Part shown: piece by piece, positions 1 through 8,414 of the stretch
Position numbering within the stretch: position 1 is the stretch's first letter
Layout: each line of letters starts with the position of its first letter
DNA from: Thermohalobaculum sp039816045
Lineage (GTDB): Bacteria > Pseudomonadota > Alphaproteobacteria > Rhodobacterales > Rhodobacteraceae
Assembly (NCBI GenBank): GCA_039816045.1
Contig: JBCBYB010000004.1
Span: 128,366-192,365 of the forward strand
Direction of reading: 5' to 3'
Length of the DNA: 64,000 nt
Notes under the pieces: model-generated
Databases searched by the model: none
What the model saw: the letters and a program-made list of their open reading frames with translations, nothing else
What the model was told of the DNA's origin: nothing
Made by a program: the position numbers and the translations under genes

Positions 1-283
1 GATCAACTGCGCGCACCCGGACCATTTCCGCGGGACCCTGGAGCCGAGCGCCGATTGGGTCGGGCGGATCCGGGGCCTGCGCGCCAACGCCTCGCGCCTC
101 AGCCATACCGAGCTCGATGCGGCAGAGACCCTCGACGAGGGCAACCCGACAGAGCTCGCGCGCGACTATGCGGGGCTCCTTGGGCTCATGCCGAACCTGC
201 GGGTCTTCGGCGGCTGCTGCGGCACCGATCACCGCCATGTGCACGCCATCGGCGAGGCCTGTATCCCGGCCTGCGCCGCCTGA
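1..283 (+). CDS. Homocysteine S-methyltransferase family protein, C-terminal fragment (cut by window edge)
   Basis: The frame is open from base 2 and stops at TGA 281-283, giving the last 93 residues. It contains NCAHPDHF near the start and GGCCGTDHRHV near the end. In the Bmt/MmuM/MetH N-domain family one cysteine plus a Cys-Cys pair bind the zinc that activates a thiol substrate, so the zinc site is probably complete. The family moves a methyl group from S-methylmethionine, betaine or a corrinoid protein to homocysteine. The methyl donor cannot be read from this fragment. It is distinct from the second homolog at 31844-32854. The beginning of the gene lies outside the window. Confidence 0.8.
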   Translation, partial: INCAHPDHFRGTLEPSADWVGRIRGLRANASRLSHTELDAAETLDEGNPTELARDYAGLLGLMPNLRVFGGCCGTDHRHVHAIGEACIPACAA

Positions 284-359
284 CCCGAAGCCTTATCGCC
301 CAACGTTTTCACCCGAGGACCGGGACGCCCCCGCCCGGTCCGCACTCTGGATTTGACCC

Positions 360-1835
360 ATGCGCCCATGTCTCCGACCGGCTCCGCTGCTTGCAAGCGC
401 CGCTGCTATGGCCCTCGCGGCCGTCCTCACCGCCGAGGCAAGCGGGCCCGTCCTCGCACCGATCACCGATGCCGATTTCCACCAGAACGCCGCGTTTCCC
501 GAGGCGCAGGTGACCCTCGGCCGGATGCTGTTCTTCGACAAGATACTGAGCGGCAACCGCAACATCTCCTGCGCGACTTGCCACCACCCGGCCCACGCCA
601 GCGCCGACGGCTTGGCCCTCGGCATCGGCGAAGGCGGCGTCGGCCTCGGCCCGGACCGCCATGTGCCAGAGGGAGAGGCGGTGCTCGGCCGCGTCCCCCG
701 CAACGCCCCAGCGCTTCGTTTTGTCGGCAGGCGGGCGTTGACGGCGCTCTTCCACGACGGACGCGTCGAGGCGGCTCCGAACGGCCCCTGGCCGAGCGGG
801 TTCTGGACGCCAGCCCGCGAACAGCTCCCCGAAGGCCTCGACAGCGTGCTCGCCGCCCAGGCCATGTTCCCCGTGCTCTCGGACATCGAAATGGCCGGAG
901 CACGTGGCGAGAACCCGGTGGCGGACGCCGCAGCGCTCCGACGCTTTGGTGGTGCGGGCGGCGCCTGGGACCTGCTGGCCGACCGGCTGCGGCAGACGCC
1001 CGGCTATGTCACCCTGTTCAAAAGGGCCTATCCGGAGATCCCGCATCCGGATGCCATCACCTTTGTCCACGCCGCCAACGCGCTGGCGGCCTTCCAGACG
1101 GTGGCCTTCCGTCCCGATGACAGCCCGTTCGACCGCTATCTCCGCTCCGGCGACCGCGCTGCCCTCTCTCCAGCCGCCGCCCGCGGAATGGATCTCTTCT
1201 ATGGCCCCGCCGGCTGCGCCGCCTGCCATGCGGGCACGTTCCAGACCGACAACCGCTTCCACGCCATCGCCATGCCCCAGATCGGCCCGGGCAAGGGCGA
1301 CGGATCGGACGACAGCTATTTCCGCGCAACGGGATATGCCGGACGGCTCGAGGATTTCGGCCGCGCGCCGATCTCGGGCGACCCGGCCGACCGCTACCGC
1401 TTCCGCACGCCGTCGCTGCGCGATGTGGAGCTGACGGCCCCCTATGGCCATGCGGGAGCCTTTGCCACGCTGGAGGAGGTCGTGCGCCACCATCTCGACC
1501 CGGTGGCCACGGTCGAGGCCTATCGCCTGCCGGACGGCCACCTGCCGGACCTCGCCGCTATCGACCAGCCGATGGCCGTGGGCGCGCGCTTTGGCCACGA
1601 GCCGGTCAACCCCGCCCGCCGCGCCGATTATGACCGCCGTGACGGCTGGGTGCAGGCCCAGGCGCCGATGCGCGCCCGTCTCGCCGCCGCCAACGAGCGC
1701 ATCGCCACCCCGCTCGACGATGCCGCCATCGCCGACATCCTGGCCTTCCTGAAGGCCCTCACCGATCCGCGCAGCCGGGAGATGGACCCCCTGATCCCGG
1801 AGCGCGTGCCAAGCGGCCTCCCGGTCGCCGACTGA
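360..1835 (+). CDS. Secreted di-heme cytochrome c peroxidase / MauG-family protein
   Basis: The 491-residue product opens with a hydrophobic signal peptide (about residues 1-28). It has two c-type heme sites, CATCH at 71-75 and CAACH at 286-290, the layout of the bacterial di-heme peroxidase/MauG family. These enzymes use two hemes to reduce peroxide or oxidise a protein or metal-bound substrate in the periplasm. At 491 residues it is clearly longer than classical CcpA, mainly through extra sequence between and after the hemes. It is 44 bases upstream of an unknown secreted protein and leads into a zinc-uptake-like cluster on the same strand. A role in metal or redox handling there is inference; the substrate is unknown. 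Confidence 0.82.
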   Translation: MRPCLRPAPLLASAAAMALAAVLTAEASGPVLAPITDADFHQNAAFPEAQVTLGRMLFFDKILSGNRNISCATCHHPAHASADGLALGIGEGGVGLGPDRHVPEGEAVLGRVPRNAPALRFVGRRALTALFHDGRVEAAPNGPWPSGFWTPAREQLPEGLDSVLAAQAMFPVLSDIEMAGARGENPVADAAALRRFGGAGGAWDLLADRLRQTPGYVTLFKRAYPEIPHPDAITFVHAANALAAFQTVAFRPDDSPFDRYLRSGDRAALSPAAARGMDLFYGPAGCAACHAGTFQTDNRFHAIAMPQIGPGKGDGSDDSYFRATGYAGRLEDFGRAPISGDPADRYRFRTPSLRDVELTAPYGHAGAFATLEEVVRHHLDPVATVEAYRLPDGHLPDLAAIDQPMAVGARFGHEPVNPARRADYDRRDGWVQAQAPMRARLAAANERIATPLDDAAIADILAFLKALTDPRSREMDPLIPERVPSGLPVAD

Positions 1836-1879
1836 CCCGCGGCCTAGGCCGCATCCCCCAAGCAACAGAGGACTGACCC

Positions 1880-2584
1880 ATGCGACCCCTCCCCCTCCTG
1901 CTCGCCTCCGCCCTGGCCCTGCCGGCCGCGGCGGCGGATCTCTCGACCCACGACGCCCCTGTCTCCTTCGATCTCAGCTTCCGCTACCACGTGGCGGACG
2001 ACATCGCGGAGCAGGACGTCTTCATCGAACGCCAGCCGGGCTCTGGCGAGGTCTGGCGCCCGACGCCGGCCGAGCGCGATTTCGACGCGCCGCTCTTCGC
2101 CGCCGCCGAGCCGCAGCGCCATATGCCGTTCGATGCGACCGCGATCGGCCCCTACCCCAAGGGTGCGGCGCTCGGCATCACCCTCGGCGAGTGGTACGGG
2201 GCGACCGGCGAGGGCAGCTACACCTGCGAGACCGGCGAGGGCCATCTCGAGATCAGCTTCGAGGGGCTGATACCGGACGGTGTCTACACGCTCTGGCATT
2301 ACTTCGTGGCCTGGCCGCCGACCGAGCCGTTCATCGGCACCTATGACCTGCCGGTCGGCAGCCGTGACGGGGTGCAGTCGGTCTTCACCGCCGACGCCGA
2401 GGGCCGCGCACGCTTTGACCAGAGCTTCAAGCCTTGCCTCCAGCTCACGGGTAAGCATCTGGCTGCCGGCCTTGCGGTGAACTGGCACAGCGACGGCAAA
2501 ACCTATGGCGTGGAGCCGGGGGACTTCGCAGAGAACGCCCATATCCAGCTCTACTCGGATCTCCCGGCGCGCTCGGGTCTCTGA
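1880..2584 (+). CDS. Secreted protein of unknown function
   Basis: The 234-residue product has a short cleavable signal peptide (hydrophobic to about residue 18, AAA-type cleavage site). The mature part is acidic, aromatic-rich and probably all-beta. It has two cysteines, one in a YTCETG segment and one in KPCLQL, that could form a disulfide after export. AGAGGA lies at suitable spacing before the ATG. I recognise no family. Position between a di-heme peroxidase and a ZrgA-like gene on the same strand suggests a periplasmic partner of that set, but nothing in the sequence proves it. Confidence 0.72.
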   Translation: MRPLPLLLASALALPAAAADLSTHDAPVSFDLSFRYHVADDIAEQDVFIERQPGSGEVWRPTPAERDFDAPLFAAAEPQRHMPFDATAIGPYPKGAALGITLGEWYGATGEGSYTCETGEGHLEISFEGLIPDGVYTLWHYFVAWPPTEPFIGTYDLPVGSRDGVQSVFTADAEGRARFDQSFKPCLQLTGKHLAAGLAVNWHSDGKTYGVEPGDFAENAHIQLYSDLPARSGL

Positions 2585-2709
2585 ACCATCGGAAACACCT
2601 ATCGGCGGCCCGAGATCTCGCCCGGGTCGCCCCCTTTGGGGGTGTCTGCGATTGCCGTAACCCCAGCCAGCCGGTAGACTCGACAGAGCTTCAACCTGTG
2701 GAGATCGCC

Positions 2710-3423
2710 ATGACCCGCGCCTTGCTCTCGACCGTCGCCATCACAGCCCTCGTGGGCTTCGCCGCTGCCGAAGAAAAGCGCGAGCTTGGCGCGCATCAAC
2801 ACGGCGTCGGGCTGTTCAACATCGCGATCGAGGGCGATCAGCTCGCCATGGAGCTGGAGGCGCCGGGGGCCGATATTGTGGGCTTCGAGCACGCCGCCGA
2901 GAGCGCCGAGGACAAGGCCGCGATCGAGGCCGCCAAGGCGCGCCTGGCCGCGCCGCTCACGCTCTTCGTCATGCCGGCCGAGGCGGGCTGTACCCTGGCC
3001 AGCGCCGACGTGGATCTGCTGACCGAGGGGGGTGACCATGACGACCATGGGCACGGCGACCATGGGCACGAAGAGCACGGGCACGAAGAGCATGCCGAAC
3101 ACGAGGACGAGCATGACCACGAAGAGCATGCCGAGCATAAGCACGATCATGGCCACACCGGGCACAAGCATTACGAACACGCCCATGACGAGCATGATCA
3201 CGACGACCATGCGGGCGAAGGGGGCGAGGGCCACACCGAGTTCCGCGCGGAATACGCACTGACCTGCGCCAACCCCGAGAAGATCGCCAACATCTCGTTC
3301 GACTATTTCGAGGTGTTCCCGAATGCCGAGGAGCTCGAGATCCAGATGATCGGCGGCAGCGGCAGCCACGGCTTCGAGGTCACCCGCGAGGATCCGGTTC
3401 TCCAGGTTCCAGGCAGCTCCTGA
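2710..3423 (+). CDS. zrgA: ZrgA-like (DUF2796) periplasmic zinc-binding protein
   Basis: The start is ATG 2710: GGAG at 2700-2703 is the ribosome site, and the GTG at 2698 is part of it. The 237-residue product has a signal peptide (MTRALLSTVAITALVGFAAA), an early GAHQHG motif and a histidine/aspartate/glutamate-rich tract at about residues 109-168. The tract separates two flanking folded parts, as in DUF2796/ZrgA proteins. In Vibrio cholerae ZrgA belongs to the ZrgABCDE zinc import system, in which the His-rich segment captures metal. Here it heads a compact set with an ABC ATPase, an FtsX-like permease and a DUF3299 protein, matching that system. Zinc as the metal is inferred from the family. 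No clear Zur box was seen upstream. Confidence 0.85.
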   Translation: MTRALLSTVAITALVGFAAAEEKRELGAHQHGVGLFNIAIEGDQLAMELEAPGADIVGFEHAAESAEDKAAIEAAKARLAAPLTLFVMPAEAGCTLASADVDLLTEGGDHDDHGHGDHGHEEHGHEEHAEHEDEHDHEEHAEHKHDHGHTGHKHYEHAHDEHDHDDHAGEGGEGHTEFRAEYALTCANPEKIANISFDYFEVFPNAEELEIQMIGGSGSHGFEVTREDPVLQVPGSS

Positions 3424-3431
3424 CCCGCGCG

Positions 3432-4163
3432 ATGCCGCCCGAGGCCGAGCTGCACGGCGGCATTGCGACCGCCGGCTTGGCCATCCATGCACACGATACC
3501 CGGTTCACCTGGCCGGGTGAGGCGCGCTTCTCGATCAGCATCTCGCACCTGGCCATCAGGCCCGGCGAGCGGGTCTTCCTGCATGGGCCGAGCGGATCGG
3601 GCAAATCGACGCTGCTCTCGCTGCTGGCCGGGATCGTCGCTCCGCAGACCGGTGAGATCGAGATCATGGGTGCCCCGTTCTCCGCCCTCAGCGGCTTCAG
3701 GCGCGACCGCGTCAGGGCCGAGCGGTTCGGGATCATCTTCCAGATGTTCAACCTGCTGCCCTATGCCTCGGCCATCGACAACGTGCTGTTGCCGCTTGCC
3801 TTCGCGCCCGAGCGGGCCGCCCGTGTGGGCCGGGCGCGCGTGGCCGAAGCGCAGCGGCTGCTGACCGCCCTCGGCCTGCCGCGGGATGCGGTGGAGACCG
3901 CGCGGGCCGACCGTCTCTCGGTCGGGCAGCAGCAGCGGGTGGCGGTTGCGCGCGCCCTCGTCGGCACACCGGATATCGTCATCGCAGACGAGCCGACCTC
4001 GGCCCTCGACACGGGGGCGCGGGACGCCTTCCTGTCGCTGCTGTTCGAGCAGGTCGCCGCCGCCGGAGCGACGCTGGTGATGGTCAGCCACGACACGGGC
4101 CTCGGCGCCGAATTCGACCGGTCGCTCGCCCTCGGCGATATCGCACAGGTGGAGCGGGCATGA
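3432..4163 (+). CDS. ABC transporter ATP-binding protein, LolD/MacB type (Zrg-like system)
   Basis: The 243-residue ATPase has Walker A GPSGSGKST at about 52-60, a Q-loop, a signature variant LSVGQQQR and Walker B IVIADEP. This is the compact LolD/FtsE/MacB-type nucleotide-binding domain that pairs with FtsX-like permeases rather than with classical importers. It starts 8 bases after the ZrgA-like gene and overlaps the permease by 4 bases (ATGA), so the two are translationally coupled. The expected role is powering metal capture or release by the neighbouring permease and the periplasmic ZrgA-like protein in the inner membrane. Confidence 0.88.
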   Translation: MPPEAELHGGIATAGLAIHAHDTRFTWPGEARFSISISHLAIRPGERVFLHGPSGSGKSTLLSLLAGIVAPQTGEIEIMGAPFSALSGFRRDRVRAERFGIIFQMFNLLPYASAIDNVLLPLAFAPERAARVGRARVAEAQRLLTALGLPRDAVETARADRLSVGQQQRVAVARALVGTPDIVIADEPTSALDTGARDAFLSLLFEQVAAAGATLVMVSHDTGLGAEFDRSLALGDIAQVERA

Positions 4164-5407
4164 TCCTGCGCCTGACGCTCCGGTCGCTCACCAACCGCTG
4201 GATCACGGTGGCGCTCACGATCTTTGCGACGGCGCTGAGCGTCGCGCTCTTTCTGGGCGTCGAGAAGGTGCGCACCGGCGCGCGGGCGAGCTTTGCCAAC
4301 ACGGTCTCCGGGGTCGATCTGATCGCGGGGGCACGCTCGGGCTCGGTGCAGCTCCTGCTCTATTCGGTCTTCCGCATCGGCAGCGCGACCAACAACATCA
4401 CCTGGGAGAGCTATCAAGACCTGGCCGCCCTGCCGGCGGTCGACTGGATCGTGCCGCTCTCTCTCGGCGACAGCCATAGGGGCTTTCGCGTGCTCGGCAC
4501 CACCGAGGCCTATTTCGACCGCTACAAGTACCGTGGGGGACGGTCGCTCGCCTTCGCCGAGGGGGAACGTTTTGAGGACATCTTCGATGCGGTGCTGGGC
4601 GCGGATGTGGCGCACGCATTGGGGTACAGCCTCGGCGACGACATCATCGTGGCGCACGGCATCGCCTCCTTCAGCTACCATGACGACAAGCCATTCCGGG
4701 TGGCGGGCATCCTCGAGAAGACCGGCACCCCGGTCGACCGCACGGTGCATGTGAGCCTCGAAGGGATCGAGGCGATCCATGTGGACTGGCAGGGCGGCGC
4801 GCGGCTTGGTCCCGCGATCAGCGCCGAGGAGGTCCGGACCATGGACCTCACCCCCAAGGCGATCACCGCGGCGATGATCGGGGTGACGTCCAAGCTCGCG
4901 GTCTTCCGGCTCCAGCGCGCGATCAACGAGTACCCCGAAGAGCCGCTGCTGGCCGTGCTGCCGGGGGTAGCGCTCCAGGAGCTGTGGGGCCTGGTGGGGG
5001 TGGCCGAGACCGCACTGGCCGGCGTCAGCGCAATGGTGGTGGCGACGGCGCTCCTCGGCATGGGGGCGATGATCCTCGCGGGCCTTGGCGAGCGCAGGCG
5101 AGAGATGGCGATCCTGCGCGCCGTCGGCGCCCGTCCCCGCACCGTCGTCACCATGCTGCTGCTGGAGGCGGCGCTGATCAGCCTCGCCGCCGCCGCTCTC
5201 GGGCTCGTCCTGCTCAATGGCGGGCTTGTGATCTTGCAGCCCTGGCTTGACACCACCTACGGGCTCTACATCTCCATAGCACCGCCGGGGGGAACTGAGA
5301 TCGCGATCCTCGCGGCCATCGTGGCGACGGGAACCGCGGTCGGGCTGGTGCCCGCGCTCCGCGCCTACCGCATGTCGCTCGCGGATGGTATGACGGTGAC
5401 GCAGTGA
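4160..5407 (+). CDS. FtsX/MacB-like ABC transporter permease (Zrg-like system)
   Basis: The 415-residue product has one N-terminal membrane helix (about residues 15-35), a large periplasmic domain and three C-terminal helices. A cytoplasmic GERRREMAILRAVGA segment sits between the first two of these, the coupling region typical of FtsX/MacB permeases. It overlaps the ATPase gene by 4 bases and the following DUF3299 gene begins at its stop. Type VII ABC proteins of this shape do not usually form a transmembrane channel but transmit force to periplasmic partners. That fits cooperation with a His-rich ZrgA-like protein, though this is inference. Confidence 0.86.
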   Translation: MILRLTLRSLTNRWITVALTIFATALSVALFLGVEKVRTGARASFANTVSGVDLIAGARSGSVQLLLYSVFRIGSATNNITWESYQDLAALPAVDWIVPLSLGDSHRGFRVLGTTEAYFDRYKYRGGRSLAFAEGERFEDIFDAVLGADVAHALGYSLGDDIIVAHGIASFSYHDDKPFRVAGILEKTGTPVDRTVHVSLEGIEAIHVDWQGGARLGPAISAEEVRTMDLTPKAITAAMIGVTSKLAVFRLQRAINEYPEEPLLAVLPGVALQELWGLVGVAETALAGVSAMVVATALLGMGAMILAGLGERRREMAILRAVGARPRTVVTMLLLEAALISLAAAALGLVLLNGGLVILQPWLDTTYGLYISIAPPGGTEIAILAAIVATGTAVGLVPALRAYRMSLADGMTVTQ

Positions 5408-5418
5408 TGGAGGATCGC

Positions 5419-5928
5419 ATGGTCGATCGGACACGACGGGCCCTGATGATCGGCGCCGCAGCGCTCGCCGCGAATGGCGCCCAGGCGACCCCGAAGCGGA
5501 TCGAGCTCGATTGGGCCGATTTGATCCCGCACGGGGTCAAAGGGACCGAGTTCGTCGAGCTTCGCTCGCTGTTCGGCATCGTCGAACATGGCGAGCTCAC
5601 CACCGGGTTCGACCAGGAACTCGGCGGCAAGGTCACCACCGAATACAACGGCAAACTGGTGCGCATCCCGGGCTATACGGTGCCCATCGCCTTTGACGAC
5701 ACGGGCGTGACGGTGATGCTGCTCGTGCCGTATGTGGGCGCCTGTATCCACGTGCCCCCGCCGCCACCCAACCAGATCCTGCTGGTCAAGGTCTCGATCC
5801 CCTATGAGATGACGGGCTATTTCGAACCGGTCTATGTCACCGGCATCATCGAGGCGATCCCAATGTCCACGGACATTGCCGAGATCGGGTACAAGGTGAC
5901 CGAAGCCACCATCGCGCCGTATGAGTGA
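5419..5928 (+). CDS. DUF3299 periplasmic protein (Zrg-like system)
   Basis: ATG 5419 is preferred because GGAGG at 5409-5413 precedes it; the GTG at 5404 and ATG at 5407 lie before that site. The 169-residue protein starts with a short signal (MVDRTRRALMIGAAALAANG) and carries the DUF3299 pattern, including RIPGYTVPI, LVPYVGACIHVPPPPPNQ and a YEMTGYF segment. DUF3299 proteins recur beside ZrgA/ABC genes. The conserved CIHVPPP stretch could supply metal ligands or a protein contact. Its exact job is unknown. It is the last gene of the cluster. Confidence 0.82.
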   Translation: MVDRTRRALMIGAAALAANGAQATPKRIELDWADLIPHGVKGTEFVELRSLFGIVEHGELTTGFDQELGGKVTTEYNGKLVRIPGYTVPIAFDDTGVTVMLLVPYVGACIHVPPPPPNQILLVKVSIPYEMTGYFEPVYVTGIIEAIPMSTDIAEIGYKVTEATIAPYE

Positions 5929-5937
5929 CGGTCACCG

Positions 5938-6858
5938 ATGACCGAGACGCCGCTCTCGACCCATGACGCCGACCACGACGCGCGCAATGACGACATCCTG
6001 ATCTATGTGGACGGGGCGCTGGTGCACCGGGACGACGCCAAGGTCTCGGTCTATGACAGCGGCTTTCTGCTGGGCGACGGGGTCTGGGAGGGGCTGCGCC
6101 TCCACGACGGGGTGATCCCGTTTCTGGATGCGCATCTCGACCGGCTCTACGAGGCAGCCCGGTTCCTGGCGCTCGACATCGGGCGGCCCCGCGAAGCGCT
6201 GGTGGTGGCGATCCGGGAAACCCTCGCGGCGAACGCGATGGAGACCGATGTCCACATCCGCCTGATGGTCACGCGCGGGCGCAAGCGCAAACCCTTCCAG
6301 CACCCGCATCTCTCGGTTTATGGCCCGACCGTGGTGATCATTGCGGAGCATTCCCGCCCGGCGACCGCGCCCCGCGGGCTGCGGCTCCACACCGTGCCGC
6401 ACCACCGGGGCTTGCCGCTGACGCAAGACGCCAAGCTCAACAGCCACTCCAAGCTGAACTGCATCATCGCCCTCAACCATGCGGTGGCGGCGGGCGCGGA
6501 CGAAGCGCTGATGCTCGATCCCTTTGGGTTTGTGAACACCACCAACGCCTGCAACTTCTTCATCGTGCGGCGGGGCGAGGTTTGGACCTCCACCGGCGAC
6601 TACTGCATGAACGGGGTGACGCGGGGCAAGGTCATCGCGCTCTGCCGGGCGAACGGCATCCCTGTCTTCGAGAAAAACTATTCTTTGGTCGAGACTTACG
6701 GCGCCGAGGAGGCGTTCATCACGGGCACCTTCGGCGCGCAGACCCCAGTCGCGGAGATCGACGGCCACCAGATCGGAAATGGCGGTGCCGGCCCGGTCAC
6801 CGAGCAGATCCGTGCACTCTACCGCGCGGCGATTGCCGAGGAGGTGGCCCGGGGGTGA
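5938..6858 (+). CDS. Class IV aminotransferase (branched-chain or D-amino-acid type)
   Basis: The 306-residue PLP enzyme shows the class IV fold: GFLLGDGVWEGLR near residues 42-54, the catalytic lysine probably Lys172 in SHSKLN, and the PLP-phosphate loop near GVTRGKVI. Family members interconvert branched-chain amino acids, D-alanine/D-amino acids or aminodeoxychorismate. The FVNTTNACNFF segment resembles the IlvE/Dat group rather than PabC. Substrate cannot be fixed from motifs. It lies 9 bases after the DUF3299 gene and may be co-transcribed, with no obvious metabolic link to metal uptake. Confidence 0.83.
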   Translation: MTETPLSTHDADHDARNDDILIYVDGALVHRDDAKVSVYDSGFLLGDGVWEGLRLHDGVIPFLDAHLDRLYEAARFLALDIGRPREALVVAIRETLAANAMETDVHIRLMVTRGRKRKPFQHPHLSVYGPTVVIIAEHSRPATAPRGLRLHTVPHHRGLPLTQDAKLNSHSKLNCIIALNHAVAAGADEALMLDPFGFVNTTNACNFFIVRRGEVWTSTGDYCMNGVTRGKVIALCRANGIPVFEKNYSLVETYGAEEAFITGTFGAQTPVAEIDGHQIGNGGAGPVTEQIRALYRAAIAEEVARG

Positions 6859-6872
6859 ACCGTCGGTGACCC

Positions 6873-7667
6873 TCAGGCAAGCCGCGCCCGCAGCCGATCG
6901 GTCAGGACCTCCATCGCCAGCACGATCACGAAGATCACCAGGATGATTGTGGCGGCGTTGTGATATTGGAAGAGATCGAAGGCCACCTTCAGCTCCTGCC
7001 CGATCCCGCCCGCGCCGACGAGCCCCAGCACAACCGAGGACCGCACCGCCATCTCGAGCGAGAAGAGCCCCGCATTGATCATCGCAGGCGCGGCGTCCGG
7101 CAGGATCGCACCCGTCAGGATCGAGAGCCGGTTGGCGCCGATGGCCGAGAGCGCCTCCTGCGGCTCGCGGTCGGCATCCTCCATGGCCTCGGCGAAGAAG
7201 CGCCCGCAGAAGCCGATGGTGTCGACGATGATCGTCATGGTGCCCGCAACCGCGCCGAGGCCGACGGCCACCACAAACAACAGCGCCCAGATCAGGTCAG
7301 GCACCGTGCGAAAGAGCGAGACCAGAGCCTTGAAGAGAAACGCGAACGGCCCGACGGGAGAGACGCCGCGTGCGGCCATCCAGGCCACCGGCAGGCTGAG
7401 CAGGATGCCGATGGCCGCACCGACCAGCGCGATCTGAAAGGTCTCGACGATCCGCTCGAAGACGCGCCCCAGAAAGGCCGGGTCGGTGTTCGGCGGCAGC
7501 ATCCGGCCGATCAGGTTCGCCATGCGCGGCATCCCGTCCGCCAGGCGTTCGCCAGAGGGCGCGACATCGCCGAGGGAGGCCAGGATCACCGCGCCCACGG
7601 CCACCGCAGCGACGAATCCCCCGGGCGAGAGCCCAGCGAGGCGTGAGGGCGGACCGCGCTCAGCCAT
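6873..7667 (-). CDS. phnE: Phosphonate ABC transporter permease PhnE
   Basis: The product of about 264 residues has roughly six membrane helices and the inner-membrane permease signature around EAMEDADREPQEALSAIG, followed by the coupling-helix segment. It is the last gene of a phnD-phnC-phnE order on the minus strand. The start at 7667 overlaps phnC by 8 bases; an in-frame ATG at 7679 would add four residues. It forms the inner-membrane channel for phosphonates or related P compounds delivered by PhnD. Transport specificity (phosphonate, phosphite or 2-aminoethylphosphonate) is not decided by sequence alone. Confidence 0.86.
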   Translation of the reverse strand: MAERGPPSRLAGLSPGGFVAAVAVGAVILASLGDVAPSGERLADGMPRMANLIGRMLPPNTDPAFLGRVFERIVETFQIALVGAAIGILLSLPVAWMAARGVSPVGPFAFLFKALVSLFRTVPDLIWALLFVVAVGLGAVAGTMTIIVDTIGFCGRFFAEAMEDADREPQEALSAIGANRLSILTGAILPDAAPAMINAGLFSLEMAVRSSVVLGLVGAGGIGQELKVAFDLFQYHNAATIILVIFVIVLAMEVLTDRLRARLA

Positions 7668-8409
7668 GGGCCATCTCAAAGCTTGCCTCGAGCGCCGCCG
7701 CGGTCACCGCAGCACTGGCGCTATCGAGGCGCACCCGCCCCTCCGCCAGCCCCACCACCCGGTCGGAATAGGCCACCGCATGGGCCATGTCGTGCGAGCT
7801 GTAGAGCAGCGTGATCGCATGGTCCTGGCAGAGCCGCACAAAAAGCTCCATCACCTCGCGTCCGGCCTTCGGATCAAGGCTTGCGGCGGGTTCGTCGGCG
7901 ATCAGAAGCTCCGGCCGCCGCACCAAGGCGCGGGCAATCGCGACGCGCTGCTGCTGCCCGCCGGAGAGCGTGTCGACCCGGTCGAGCGCGCGCTCGGCCA
8001 GCCCCACATCCGAGAGGGCAGCCATCGCCCGCGCGCGCCAGGCGCTCGGCGCCGTCGCCTGGCAGAACGCCCGCCAACTGCCGGACGCCCCCAGCATCCC
8101 GTGCACCACGTTCGAGAGCGCCGAGCGGCGCTTCACCAGCGAGTGGCTCTGAAACACGAACCCCGTGCGCTGACGTAAGGCTACCCGCTGCGCCGCACTC
8201 GGCACCCGCTCAAACCGCTCGCCCAGGACCTCAACGCTGCCACCGCTGAGCGGCAGCAACCCGATCAGGCACTTCATCAGGGTGGACTTGCCGGAGCCAT
8301 TGGCGCCGATGAGCGCCACGCGTTCCCCCGCCGCGACGCGCAAATCGACGCCCGCCAAGACCGGCCCTCCGCGGCCATAGCGCTTGGCGAGCGCCCGGGT
8401 CTCGATCAC
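7660..8409 (-). CDS. phnC: Phosphonate ABC transporter ATP-binding protein PhnC
   Basis: The 249-residue ATPase has Walker A GANGSGKST at residues 35-43, signature LSGGQQQRVAIARALV and Walker B LLIADEP. It starts with GTG at 8409, five bases after the phnD stop, and overlaps phnE, so the three subunits are translated as a unit. The segment HSLVKRRSALSNVVHG after the Q-loop is characteristic of PhnC. It energises uptake through PhnE in the inner membrane. Confidence 0.88.
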   Translation of the reverse strand: MIETRALAKRYGRGGPVLAGVDLRVAAGERVALIGANGSGKSTLMKCLIGLLPLSGGSVEVLGERFERVPSAAQRVALRQRTGFVFQSHSLVKRRSALSNVVHGMLGASGSWRAFCQATAPSAWRARAMAALSDVGLAERALDRVDTLSGGQQQRVAIARALVRRPELLIADEPAASLDPKAGREVMELFVRLCQDHAITLLYSSHDMAHAVAYSDRVVGLAEGRVRLDSASAAVTAAALEASFEMAHG

Positions 8410-8414
8410 CGGGA

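Noticed and set aside
2698..2709. GTG start for the ZrgA-like protein
   Set aside because: The GTG is part of the GGAG ribosome site for ATG 2710, which directly precedes a good signal peptide.
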